DNA of 14,798 nucleotides from an uncultured Pseudomonadota bacterium (GCA_946478635.1 CAMLCX010000060.1:1-14798); one strand, 5' to 3'; shown: positions 1 through 7,667, counted from the first letter of the stretch. Notes: generated by a model not told the origin, from the letters alone. Program-made: numbers and translations.

Positions 1-92
1 GCTTCAAGGCACAACTGCTTTGCCTTCGCTCTGGAGGGGTTATGCCTCGATCGCCGGTTTGCTGCAAATGATCCAGGTTAGATACGGAACCG

Positions 93-500
93 ATGGCGCG
101 CATGACCGGGATTATCTTTTCCGATTTAGGGGTGGCTGCGTCATTTATGTCCTTGGACTGGGTGCAGGCCGCGTTCAAGCAAAGTCTCGGCTTCGAGCCA
201 TTCCCGGCGACGCTCAATGTTCGCCCCAAAACGGCGGATGACGCGGCGACCTGGGCGCGCGTGCAAAGGGAGCGCGCCGGCGTGCCGCTGGCATCGGTGG
301 AGAGCGGTTTTTGCAAGGCACGGCTTTATCCGATTCAAGTATCCAACGCGGCCGGTGCCAATAAGATCGACGCCGCGATACTGATCCCGGAAGTAAAGGA
401 TTACCCGGGCGACAAAATCGAAATTGTCGCCGCAGTGCGTCTGAAAGATCATCTCGGCGTGCGCGACGGCGACGCCCTGACATTGGAGTTTCCCAATTGA
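93..500 (+). CDS. DUF120 / CTP-dependent riboflavin kinase-like protein
   Basis: A 135-residue protein that matches the archaeal RibK (DUF120) cradle-loop barrel family. Those enzymes phosphorylate riboflavin to FMN using CTP. The visible family signs are an N-terminal G-[IV]-[IV]-x-S segment at about residues 6-10, the block LGFEPFPATLNV at 32-43 (family form LGF-PYPGTLNV, with T40 and N42 kept), a late KIEIVAAVRLKDHL block and the terminal DGDALTLEF. The glycine-rich nucleotide loop, normally close to SGLGEG, reads SDLGVA here, so kinase activity is not assured. ATG at 93 is used; ATG at 102 is an alternative still ahead of the domain. The stop overlaps the TTG start of ubiX, which points to co-translation and to a job in supplying FMN to UbiX. 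Family assignment is fairly safe; catalytic activity is inference. Confidence 0.75.
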   Translation: MARMTGIIFSDLGVAASFMSLDWVQAAFKQSLGFEPFPATLNVRPKTADDAATWARVQRERAGVPLASVESGFCKARLYPIQVSNAAGANKIDAAILIPEVKDYPGDKIEIVAAVRLKDHLGVRDGDALTLEFPN

Positions 501-1150
501 ATAAAACAAAAAGACTGATTGTGGGTATTTCCGGCGCGACCGGCGCGATTTACGGCGTGCGCATGCTCGAGATTCTTTCCAAGATCTCGGACATCGAGAC
601 ACATCTGGTCTTGACCAAAGCCGGCAGGATGACCATTCAAGTGGAAACGCCATTTTCCGTAAAAGACGTCGAAGCCATGGCCGACGTCGTCCATGACGTC
701 AACAACGTCGGCGCTAGCATTTCCAGCGGCTCGTTTCGCACCGCGGGCATGGTCATCGCCCCTTGCTCGATGAAATCCATGGGTGGCATCGCCCATTCGC
801 TCGGCGGCGACCTGCTGGTGCGCGCCGCCGACGTGGTTTTAAAGGAAAGAAAGAAGCTCGTTCTGGTGGTGCGCGAGACGCCGCTGCATCTCGGCCATCT
901 GGAGGCGATGGTGTCGCTCACGCGCATGGGCGCGATCATATTTCCGCCGGTGCCGGCTTTTTATCACCGGCCGAAAACCTTGGATGAAGTCATCAATCAA
1001 ACGGTGACGCGGATCCTGGACCAATTCGACATCGACGTCAAACTTTTTCACCGCTGGGACGACGAGGGCATGAGCCGCCACCCGGACGCGGCGAAAACGC
1101 CCGCCGTTGCCGCGCTCAAAGATCGCCAAGCCGCAAAAAAACAGCGGTAA
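497..1150 (+). CDS. ubiX: Flavin prenyltransferase UbiX
   Basis: UbiX joins a dimethylallyl group to FMN, making prenylated FMN, the cofactor of UbiD-type reversible decarboxylases. The 217-residue protein has the N-terminal flavin-binding motif GISGATGAIYG (10-20), the GMVIAPCSM block (84-92), RAADVVLKE (109-117), RETPL (126-130) and PAFYHRP (153-159). The spacing of R109, K116, E127, Y156 and R172 equals the spacing I recall for the Pseudomonas UbiX residues R122, K129, E140, Y169 and R185, and E50 is a likely match for E49, so the active site looks complete. The start is TTG at 497, fused to the upstream stop as TTGA. It is chosen because the family motif begins eight to ten residues later and no ATG lies before that motif. 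The charged tail after residue 186 is ordinary for the group. Confidence 0.93.
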   Translation: MNKTKRLIVGISGATGAIYGVRMLEILSKISDIETHLVLTKAGRMTIQVETPFSVKDVEAMADVVHDVNNVGASISSGSFRTAGMVIAPCSMKSMGGIAHSLGGDLLVRAADVVLKERKKLVLVVRETPLHLGHLEAMVSLTRMGAIIFPPVPAFYHRPKTLDEVINQTVTRILDQFDIDVKLFHRWDDEGMSRHPDAAKTPAVAALKDRQAAKKQR

Positions 1151-1171
1151 AGGATCCGGCGCTCCGCGATC

Positions 1172-2224
1172 ATGCCAAACCGCAGGATCAAAACCGCCCT
1201 CACGAAAACTCAAACGCGGAAAAAAGAGCACCTCGAACTTTGCCTCGATACGGAGAGTGTTTCGAGTCCGTCCAGCACTGGGCTTGAAGCCTATCGCTTC
1301 GTGCACAATGCCCTGCCCGAGATCGACATCGACGAGATCGATGTCAGCACGACCTTTCTCGGCAAGCCGCTCAAAGCGCCGATCCTCATTTCGTCAATGA
1401 CCGGCGGCTTTGACCTCGCGCGCAAAGTGAACCGTAATCTCGCCGCGGCGGCGCAGGCGTTGGGGCTCGCCATGGGAGTCGGCTCCCAGCGCGTTGCCAT
1501 CGAAGAACCTTCGGCGGCCGCATCTTTTCAAGTGCGAGACCTGGCTCCGGATATTTTGCTTTTCGGAAATCTCGGCGCCGTGCAGCTCAACTACGGTTAT
1601 GGCATCGACCAATGCCACCGCGCCGTCGCAATGATCGGCGCCGATGGATTGATTCTCCACTTAAATGTTCTCCAGGAGGCCGTGCAGCCTGAAGGCAATC
1701 GCAACTTCAAGGGACTGACCGGCAAGATCGCCACCGTGTGCGCCGAGCTTGATGTGCCGGTCGTCGCCAAAGAGGTCGGCAACGGGATATCGGTGGACGT
1801 TGCCATGCGCCTGCAGCGCGCCGGCGTCAAGGCCATCGATATCGCGGGCAAGGGCGGCACTTCGTGGTCGGCCGTCGAAGCGCAGCGCGCCGCCAGGCGC
1901 GGACAACCCGCCGACACGGCGTTTGCCGACTGGGGAATTCCAACTGAAGAGGCGCTGATCAGCGTGCGCAAGGCCCTGCCCGAGCTCCCCTTGATCGCCT
2001 CGGGGGGGATTCGTACCGGTGTCGACATGGCCAAGTCGATCGCTCTGGGCGCGGACCTGGCCGCTCTCGGCCAGCCCCTGCTGGCGGCGGCTTTGGAGTC
2101 CGCTGACAAGGTGATAGAATCCCTCGCCGGCGCGATCCATGAGCTCAAAGTCAGCATGCTCTGTGTCGGCGCAAAAAGACTCGGCGACTTGCGTCACGCT
2201 CCGTTGTCGCGTTCGCGACCCTGA
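1172..2224 (+). CDS. fni: Type 2 isopentenyl-diphosphate delta-isomerase (FMN-dependent)
   Basis: This enzyme interconverts IPP and DMAPP using reduced FMN and Mg2+; it is cytoplasmic. The 350-residue TIM-barrel protein shows the family motifs in order: RKKEH (16-20), SSMTGG (74-79), GSQR (104-107), FGNLGAVQ (131-138), LHLN then LQEAVQPEG (162-175, with Q168 as the likely catalytic Gln and E169 as Mg ligand), KEVGNGIS (200-207), AGKGGTSW (225-232), DWGIPT (253-258), SGGIRTG (277-283) and ALGAD (291-295). The usual proline in LHLNPLQE is replaced by valine (V166). The length is normal for the family. It starts 21 nt after ubiX with a weak AAGGA-like site just past the ubiX stop. Its position suggests that it feeds dimethylallyl units to UbiX, though it could serve isoprenoid synthesis generally. 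Confidence 0.93.
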   Translation: MPNRRIKTALTKTQTRKKEHLELCLDTESVSSPSSTGLEAYRFVHNALPEIDIDEIDVSTTFLGKPLKAPILISSMTGGFDLARKVNRNLAAAAQALGLAMGVGSQRVAIEEPSAAASFQVRDLAPDILLFGNLGAVQLNYGYGIDQCHRAVAMIGADGLILHLNVLQEAVQPEGNRNFKGLTGKIATVCAELDVPVVAKEVGNGISVDVAMRLQRAGVKAIDIAGKGGTSWSAVEAQRAARRGQPADTAFADWGIPTEEALISVRKALPELPLIASGGIRTGVDMAKSIALGADLAALGQPLLAAALESADKVIESLAGAIHELKVSMLCVGAKRLGDLRHAPLSRSRP

Positions 2225-2261
2225 GTTTCGCGCCGCGGAGCAAGCTCGTCGCGCATTGAGG

Positions 2262-2738
2262 ATGAAGGTGTCTGGCGATTTGGAACAGCAGATCCGCGAT
2301 TATCTTCAGTCGCACAACACCATGACGCTGGCAACTTGCGCCGGCGATATTCCCTGGGCGGCGACGGTCTTTTATGCCAGCGATGAATTGCAGCTTTATT
2401 TCTTTTCGGCGCCGGATGCGCGCCACTCCGTCAATCTGTCCGGCAATCCTCGTGTTGCGGTTACCATTCAAGAGGATTACAAGGACTGGCGCACCATCAA
2501 GGGCATTCAACTCGAGGGCAGAGTCATGCGGGTCGACGGAGTCCTGGAGAAGGCCAAAGCCCTGGCTGTCTACGCGCGCAAGTATGCCGATGTCATCAAG
2601 CTCTTCACCGACCCATCGAGCGGAATCTTCCATAAAGCCTTCCTCAAGGTGAAGTTCTACCGGGTCGTGCCGGAGAAAGTTTTCTTTATCGACAATGAAC
2701 AGGGCTTCGGCAAGAGACAGGAGCTTATTTTAAGTTAA
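2262..2738 (+). CDS. YhbP-like FMN-binding split-barrel protein (PNPOx superfamily)
   Basis: A 158-residue protein of the pyridoxamine 5'-phosphate oxidase-like split beta-barrel superfamily, closest in pattern to the UPF0306/YhbP group. Visible signs are a short N-terminal helix, the strand MTLATC followed by WAATVFYA, LYFFSAPDARHSVNL, NPRVAVTI, and the barrel strand GIQLEGRV. Members bind FMN, F420 or haem as homodimers; the reaction of this one is unknown. The frame is open well upstream into the isomerase gene, but the domain begins just after ATG 2262. TTG at 2256 is the only nearby competitor, and the GAGG immediately before the ATG is too close to be an ideal ribosome site for it. It lies 37 nt after the isomerase, as the fourth flavin-family gene in a row. 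Confidence 0.8.
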   Translation: MKVSGDLEQQIRDYLQSHNTMTLATCAGDIPWAATVFYASDELQLYFFSAPDARHSVNLSGNPRVAVTIQEDYKDWRTIKGIQLEGRVMRVDGVLEKAKALAVYARKYADVIKLFTDPSSGIFHKAFLKVKFYRVVPEKVFFIDNEQGFGKRQELILS

Positions 2739-2792
2739 ACGAGCGAGACGGCAGGATGGCAAAGGACTAATTTTCAAGGAGAAGAGCTAGGC

Positions 2793-3269
2793 ATGTCACA
2801 GTTGCTCGGCAAAGAATTGACGCTTTCGCTGCGCGAACGCCTCGACGGCGGGCGGATCGAAACACATGAAGGCAAGATCATTCCGATTTTTACGCTCGAT
2901 GAAGCCGGGTGGCCGCATCCGGCATTGCTCTCCTACTACGAAATCGTCGCGCAAGATGCAACGACGCTCGATACCGCGGTGTGGAAAAACAGTTCCACGG
3001 CAGTGAACTTGAGACGGGCGGGAAAGGTCACGCTCATGGTGAGCGACCGCGCGGTAAATTATTATCTCAAGGGCAGTGTCCAAGAGTTGGAATACGAGAT
3101 GACCGGCGCGGCGCCGGTATCGCGGTTCCGCATTACGCTTGAGCAGGTGATCGAAGATCAGGAGGCCAATGCGGAGATTACCACGGGCATGACCTATAAG
3201 CGCTTGGCCCAGCGCGACCCGAACGATTTTTCGGCCAAGGTGTTTCGTCTTTTGCGCGGCGAGCCATGA
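2793..3269 (+). CDS. PNPOx-like split-barrel protein, second copy type
   Basis: A 158-residue cytoplasmic protein (no signal peptide) with the layout of a pyridoxamine phosphate oxidase-like flavin-binding barrel. It has an N-terminal helix, a strand with the IPIFTLDEAGWPHPALLSY pattern (dinucleotide/flavin-barrel type), a KNSSTAVNLRRAGKVTLMV segment equivalent to the N-P-x-V strand of relatives, then YYLKGSV. The C-terminal third is more helical and poorly recognised. It is clearly not a duplicate of the gene before it, because the two share fold features but little sequence. An AAGGAG at 2776-2781 precedes the ATG. The stop overlaps the next start as ATGA, tying it to the transporter genes. 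Family is likely; substrate and cofactor are unknown. Confidence 0.7.
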   Translation: MSQLLGKELTLSLRERLDGGRIETHEGKIIPIFTLDEAGWPHPALLSYYEIVAQDATTLDTAVWKNSSTAVNLRRAGKVTLMVSDRAVNYYLKGSVQELEYEMTGAAPVSRFRITLEQVIEDQEANAEITTGMTYKRLAQRDPNDFSAKVFRLLRGEP

Positions 3270-4573
3270 AGCGAAAAAATATTCTCCTCGCGGCGGTAGC
3301 GCTGCTGCTGGCGGGCGGCGCCGGCTTTGCCTATTGGCGCACCGGCGGAGACAGCGCCGAAGTCCCCTTTGTGACGACGCCGGTGCGGCGCGGAAGTATC
3401 ACCCAGATCGTGTCGTCCACGGGCACGTTGCAGGCGGTTGTCACGGTGCAGGTCGGCAGCCAGGTCTCCGGGACCATCGATAAACTCTACGGCGATTTCA
3501 ATTCGAAAGTGAAAGCCGGACAAGTCGTCGCTCAACTCAACCAGGACAAGTTCAAAGCCGCGGTGGATCAAGCGCGAGCCAATCTCGGCGCCGCCCAGTC
3601 CAGTTTCGCAAAATCAAAAGTCAGCGTCGAAGATGCCAGCCGAACGCTTGAGCGAACCCGCGAGCTGCGCAAGCGCGAGTTGTCGGCGCAGAGCGACTTG
3701 GACGCCGCGCAAACCGCCTATGACGCGGCGGTGGCGCAACTCGAAGTCAACAAGGCGCAGATGGCGCAGGCGCAGGCCGCGATCAATCAAGTCGCGGTGG
3801 ATCTCAACAATACGATTATTCGCTCACCCGTGGACGGCATCGTGATCTCGCGCAACGTCGACGTCGGCCAAACCGTCGCCGCGTCTTTGCAAGCGCCGAC
3901 CCTTTTCACCATCGCCAACGATCTGTCGAAGATGGAGGTGCATACCAATGTCGATGAAGCCGACGTCGGCAACGTCTGGGAGGGGCAGGACGTTTCTTTT
4001 ACCGTCGATGCGTTTCCGTCCCGGCGCTTTCGCGGCAAGGTCTATCAAGTGCGCAACGCGCCGATCAGCGTCCAGGGCGTTGTGACCTACAATGCGGTGG
4101 TGCGCATCGACAACAAAGAAATGCTGCTCAAGCCGGGGATGACCGCCAATGTGCAGTTTCTCGTAAGCCGGCAGGAAGATGTCCTGACGATTCCCAATAT
4201 GGCCATGCGCTTCAAGCCGCCGGACCAAAAGGACGCGGCGCAGGATTTGTTGCGCCAGGAAAGAAGCCGGGTCGCGGCGCCGGTGGGCGCCCGCCGCACC
4301 AGCCGCGCCGCCGGCGCTGCCGGTGGTGGTGGCGGCGGAACACGCGGCAACCGGCGCGTCACCCTCTATGTGCTGAAGGACAATAAGGCTCAACCGGTAG
4401 AAGTCCAGCTCGGCATCACGGATGGATCTCGCACGGAAGTGCGCGAGGGGCTCAATGAGAATGAGCCGGTCATTATCGGCGCTTCGAGCGCTGCGGCCGC
4501 GCCGGTCGCGAGCGGCGTGGCCAACCCCTTTCAACCGCAACAGCCGCGCCGACCGGGTTTTGGTTTCAGATGA
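3266..4573 (+). CDS. macA: MacA-like periplasmic adaptor (HlyD/RND-type membrane fusion protein)
   Basis: This is the adaptor of a MacAB-type tripartite pump, linking an inner-membrane ABC transporter to an outer-membrane channel. The 435-residue protein has an N-terminal signal or anchor (KRK, then a hydrophobic run to about residue 23). The two halves of a lipoyl-like domain are at 62-92 (VGSQVSGTI...[10 protein letters not shown]) and 184-205 ([20 protein letters not shown]), separated by an alanine- and glutamine-rich alpha-hairpin coiled coil at about 95-180. Beta-barrel and membrane-proximal domains follow. An unusual low-complexity insert rich in Ala, Gly and Arg (about 337-363, including a run of six Gly) precedes the last strand block, and the end is Pro/Gln-rich. 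The start overlaps the previous stop (ATGA) and the stop overlaps the next gene's start (ATGA), indicating one operon. The exported substrate is unknown. Confidence 0.9.
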   Translation: MKRKNILLAAVALLLAGGAGFAYWRTGGDSAEVPFVTTPVRRGSITQIVSSTGTLQAVVTVQVGSQVSGTIDKLYGDFNSKVKAGQVVAQLNQDKFKAAVDQARANLGAAQSSFAKSKVSVEDASRTLERTRELRKRELSAQSDLDAAQTAYDAAVAQLEVNKAQMAQAQAAINQVAVDLNNTIIRSPVDGIVISRNVDVGQTVAASLQAPTLFTIANDLSKMEVHTNVDEADVGNVWEGQDVSFTVDAFPSRRFRGKVYQVRNAPISVQGVVTYNAVVRIDNKEMLLKPGMTANVQFLVSRQEDVLTIPNMAMRFKPPDQKDAAQDLLRQERSRVAAPVGARRTSRAAGAAGGGGGGTRGNRRVTLYVLKDNKAQPVEVQLGITDGSRTEVREGLNENEPVIIGASSAAAAPVASGVANPFQPQQPRRPGFGFR

Positions 4574-5295
4574 GCGAAGTCATTCGTGTCGAGGATATCC
4601 ACAAAACGTACCGCATGGGCGACGTGGACGTACATGCGCTGCGGGGCGTCAACCTGACCATCGACGCAGGCGAATTCGTTGCGATCATGGGCGCCTCCGG
4701 CTCGGGCAAATCGACGTTCATGAATATCATCGGCTGTCTCGATCACCCGACCAGCGGCAAATATTTTCTTGAAGGCCAGGAGGTCGGCTCGTTATCGCGC
4801 GATCACTGGGCGCACATCCGCAACAAACGCATTGGTTTTGTTTTTCAGGGTTTCAATCTGCTGACGCGCACCAGCGCGGTTGAAAACGTCGAGCTGCCGA
4901 CGATGTACAACGGCCTGGCGGGCCGTCAACGGCGCGAGCGCGCGATCGAGGTTCTGTCGCTGGTCGGCCTCGGAGAGCGGCTCGACCACATGCCCAATCA
5001 ACTTTCCGGCGGGCAACAGCAAAGAGTCGCGATCGCGCGCTCGTTGGTCAACCGGCCGTCGTTGATCCTTGCCGACGAGCCGACGGGTAATCTCGATTCC
5101 GCGACCAGCCATGAGATCATGACGCTGTTTCAAAAGCTCAACACCGAGCAGCGGATGACAATCGTCCTGGTGACGCACGAACACGATATCGCCGAGTATG
5201 CGGAGCGGAGCGTGGTCTTCAAGGACGGTGTGATCGTTTCCGATGAGCGCAAGGGTGCCAGCTGGGACCGACCGGTGAATCCGGATCCTCGATAA
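4570..5295 (+). CDS. macB: MacB-like ABC transporter ATP-binding protein
   Basis: The nucleotide-binding subunit of a type VII (MacB/LolD-like) ABC system. Its 241 residues include Walker [10 protein letters not shown] (41-49), Q-loop Q93, the signature LSGGQQQR (145-152), Walker B LILADEP (165-171), a D-loop NLDSATS and the switch histidine in VTHEH (H203). Unlike E. coli MacB, the ATPase and the membrane part are separate genes here, as in LolCDE-like and many other bacterial relatives. It starts by an ATGA overlap with the adaptor gene, so stoichiometric co-translation is expected. It presumably acts as a dimer on the cytoplasmic face of the permease encoded next. Confidence 0.93.
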   Translation: MSEVIRVEDIHKTYRMGDVDVHALRGVNLTIDAGEFVAIMGASGSGKSTFMNIIGCLDHPTSGKYFLEGQEVGSLSRDHWAHIRNKRIGFVFQGFNLLTRTSAVENVELPTMYNGLAGRQRRERAIEVLSLVGLGERLDHMPNQLSGGQQQRVAIARSLVNRPSLILADEPTGNLDSATSHEIMTLFQKLNTEQRMTIVLVTHEHDIAEYAERSVVFKDGVIVSDERKGASWDRPVNPDPR

Positions 5296-5422
5296 GCGGT
5301 GACTGAGCCATGCAGACCTTAATGAAAACGCCAAGGGCGGAGTTGTTGGTTCTTTGCGGAGCGGTACTTGCCGATGGCAAATCATCCTTTATCCTTTTGC
5401 CGTTATCCTTTCGTATTTCCCT

Positions 5423-5426
5423 GGAG
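5423..5426 (+). promoter_or_regulatory. Ribosome binding site deciding the permease start
   Basis: GGAG five bases before ATG 5432. It favours this start over the upstream in-frame ATG at 5354, which would add 26 residues not expected for the family. Confidence 0.6.
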
Positions 5427-5431
5427 TCTCT

Positions 5432-6646
5432 ATGTGGCTGATGACCTTGCGCATCGCATTACGCGCGTTGGCGCGCAATAAGCTGCGCGCTTTCTTGACC
5501 ATGCTCGGTATCATCATCGGCGTCGGCGCCGTCATCGCGATGGTGGCCATTGGCGAAGGCGCCAAGGCGACGATCCGCGCGCAGATCGCGAGTCTCGGCA
5601 CCAACGTGCTCATCATCATGCCCGGCACCTCGAACCAGGGGGGGGTGCGCGCCGGCTTTGGCAGTGTGAACACATTGGTGGATGGCGACGCTCGCGCCAT
5701 ACTCAGCGATGTCCGCGCCGTCGCTTACGCATCGCCGGTGTTGCGGCGGCCGGAACAACTGGTGGCGGGAAATCTTAACTGGGGCACGCTCACGCAAGGC
5801 GTGGCTCCCGAGTTTCAGTACATCCGCGAGTGGCAGATTGCCGAGGGCCGTTTCCTGCACGACGGCGACATGGAAAGCGCCGCCAAGGTCGTCGTGCTGG
5901 GAGAGACCGTTGTGCGCAACTTGTTCGGCAATGACGATCCCATCGACGCCGTGGTCAGGATTCGCAACATTCCCTTCCGCGTCGTCGGCGTGCTCGCGCC
6001 CAAGGGCCAAACCGGGCAGGGAACGGACCAGGACGACACGGTGATGATTCCCTACACCACCATGCAGAAGCGGCTCATGCGCATCACCTGGCTACAAAGC
6101 ATCGTGGTCAAGGCGGTCAGCGCGGAGCGCGTGCAGGAAGTCCAGGACCAGGTCACGTCGCTTTTGCGCCAGCGCCACCGCATCGGCCCGGAGCGAGACG
6201 ACGATTTCAACGTGAGAAATCTTTCCGACATCGCCGAGGCGGCCACGACGACGGCGCGAGTGATGTCCGTGCTGCTCGGCAGCGTGGCATCGATTTCCTT
6301 GCTCGTCGGCGGCATCGGCATCATGAACATCATGCTCGTGTCGGTGACCGAGCGCACGCGCGAGATCGGCATCCGCATGGCCGTGGGCGCGCGCAGCCGC
6401 GACATCATGCTGCAATTTCTCGTCGAGGCGGTTGTGATGGCCGCCACCGGCGGCGTGCTCGGCATCTTGCTCGGCATCGGCAGCTCTGAAGTTCTCAAGG
6501 AGTGGGCCCAGTGGCCGACGCTCATCGATCCGTCCATCGTCGCCATTGCCTTCCTATTTTCAGGAGCTGTCGGTGTGTTCTTCGGTTTTTATCCCGCCAA
6601 GAAAGCAGCGAACCTGGATCCCATCGACGCGTTAAGATACGAGTAA
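5432..6646 (+). CDS. MacB/FtsX-family ABC transporter permease
   Basis: The membrane subunit partnering the ATPase before it. Its 404 residues show the standard MacB/FtsX layout. A first transmembrane helix at about 21-42 follows an Arg-rich start (RIALRALARNKLRA). A large periplasmic domain of about 230 residues comes next (MacB-PCD type, beginning GEGAKATI). Three further helices lie near 280-305, 328-350 and 367-388. The hallmark block LLVGGIGIMNIMLVSVTERTREIGIRMAVGA is cut by no frameshift, and the C-terminus ends with the family-typical PAKKAANLDPIDALRYE. MacB-type permeases work by mechanotransmission rather than by carrying substrate through the membrane. A 136-nt gap separates it from the ATPase gene, in contrast with the overlaps before it. 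No outer-membrane channel gene is present. Confidence 0.92.
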   Translation: MWLMTLRIALRALARNKLRAFLTMLGIIIGVGAVIAMVAIGEGAKATIRAQIASLGTNVLIIMPGTSNQGGVRAGFGSVNTLVDGDARAILSDVRAVAYASPVLRRPEQLVAGNLNWGTLTQGVAPEFQYIREWQIAEGRFLHDGDMESAAKVVVLGETVVRNLFGNDDPIDAVVRIRNIPFRVVGVLAPKGQTGQGTDQDDTVMIPYTTMQKRLMRITWLQSIVVKAVSAERVQEVQDQVTSLLRQRHRIGPERDDDFNVRNLSDIAEAATTTARVMSVLLGSVASISLLVGGIGIMNIMLVSVTERTREIGIRMAVGARSRDIMLQFLVEAVVMAATGGVLGILLGIGSSEVLKEWAQWPTLIDPSIVAIAFLFSGAVGVFFGFYPAKKAANLDPIDALRYE

Positions 6647-6693
6647 GAAAAAATACATCGCCTCCGCTCGAAATGGTTTCTTGCTGAATCTAC

Positions 6694-6698
6694 GAGGT
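6694..6698 (+). promoter_or_regulatory. Ribosome binding site deciding the dehydrogenase start
   Basis: GAGGT six bases before ATG 6705. It supports this start rather than the in-frame TTG at 6681, and the Rossmann fold begins directly after it. Confidence 0.5.
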
Positions 6699-6704
6699 GC
6701 TGAA

Positions 6705-7610
6705 ATGGAACTGATAGGCTTTGTCGGTCTCGGTACCATCGGCGGAGTCATCGCTAGAAATATTCGTAAAGCCGGCTATCCGCTACGGGTCTACGATATC
6801 CGGCCCGGAGCGATTCAGCGATTGATCGAGGAGGGATGCCAGCGAGCGGAGTCGGCCGCGGAGGTCGCGCGCCAATGCCGGATTATTTTCACCTCGTTGC
6901 CGGGTCCGCCGGAAGTGCGGGAAGTGGCGCTGGGATCCAGCGGTTTTCTTCAGGGGATTCGCCCCGGCAGCATCTATGTGGATCTTTCCAGCAGCAGTCC
7001 GGATCTTATTCGGCGCATCGCCGCCGAATTTGAGCCCCGTGACGCGCGAGTCATGGATGCGCCGCTGATTGTCGGCAAAGATGGCATGGCCAATCGGAGC
7101 GTGCAGGTGTTGGCTTCGGGATCTGTCGAAGCGTTCAATGAGGTAAAGCCTATCCTCGACACATTCGGCGACACGGTCGTGCATACCGGAGACCTGGGAA
7201 CAGGCACCATCATCAAGCTCGCGCACAATCTGGTGCGCCGAGGCATCGGCCTGGCGATCGGTGAAGGAATTGTTCTGGGCGCCAAGGCCGGAGTGAATCC
7301 GCAGCTGCTCTGGGACTGTATGCATTGGGGACTGGACGTACAGCTTCATCAATTGGCAAAGACGTTTTCGGAGACCGTCTTCAAAGGGTACTTCGAGGCG
7401 CCCGCCAGTTTCGGCATTGGATTGTCGCGAAAAGACGTGGGTCTGGCGACGGAGTTGGGCCGGCAACACAATGTGCCCATGCCCATCGCGGCTTTAGTCG
7501 AGCAGATGATGATTCAGGCGGTCAGCCGCGGATGGTCGGATCAGGGCACCGCCTCGCTGTTTCGCCTGCAGGAGGAAGCCGCGGGTATGGAGGTGCGCAA
7601 AAAAGCGTAA
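6705..7610 (+). CDS. NAD(P)-dependent beta-hydroxyacid dehydrogenase family protein
   Basis: A 301-residue oxidoreductase of the 3-hydroxyisobutyrate / tartronate semialdehyde / 6-phosphogluconate dehydrogenase family. The N-terminal Rossmann domain starts at once with GFVGLGTIGGVIARNI (GxGxxG at 8-13). D31 at the end of beta-2 suggests NAD preference, although an Arg two residues later keeps NADP possible. TSLPGPPEV (63-71) and YVDLSSSSP (91-99) follow the family pattern. The catalytic lysine is K171 in GTGTIIKLAHN, with N175. The KD pair at 243-244 also fits. The substrate-binding motif, usually DAPVSGG, reads DAPLIVGKDGM here, so the substrate cannot be assigned. It stands 58 nt after the permease and is probably not functionally linked to the pump. 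Confidence 0.88.
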   Translation: MELIGFVGLGTIGGVIARNIRKAGYPLRVYDIRPGAIQRLIEEGCQRAESAAEVARQCRIIFTSLPGPPEVREVALGSSGFLQGIRPGSIYVDLSSSSPDLIRRIAAEFEPRDARVMDAPLIVGKDGMANRSVQVLASGSVEAFNEVKPILDTFGDTVVHTGDLGTGTIIKLAHNLVRRGIGLAIGEGIVLGAKAGVNPQLLWDCMHWGLDVQLHQLAKTFSETVFKGYFEAPASFGIGLSRKDVGLATELGRQHNVPMPIAALVEQMMIQAVSRGWSDQGTASLFRLQEEAAGMEVRKKA

Positions 7611-7667
7611 AGGCTAACCCAACACATTTGAAATTTGGGTGGTATTTCAGTTTCATAGTGATTTTTT

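Noticed and set aside
1..92. Possible 3' end of an upstream gene, perhaps ubiD
   Set aside because: The three plus frames either stop by 71-81 or run into the shadow frame, and none resembles a UbiD C-terminus. Too short to call.
20..241. Open frame of 73 codons on the plus strand at the left edge
   Set aside because: It overlaps the DUF120 gene in another frame and shows no family motif, so it is treated as a shadow.
3824..4540. 238-codon open frame on the minus strand
   Set aside because: It is antisense to the MacA-like adaptor. The His/Arg/Asp-rich composition is typical of a shadow in G+C-rich DNA.
5354..5431. Longer N-terminus for the permease (26 more residues)
   Set aside because: The ribosome site at 5423-5426 and the family's usual start just before the Arg-rich segment favour ATG 5432.
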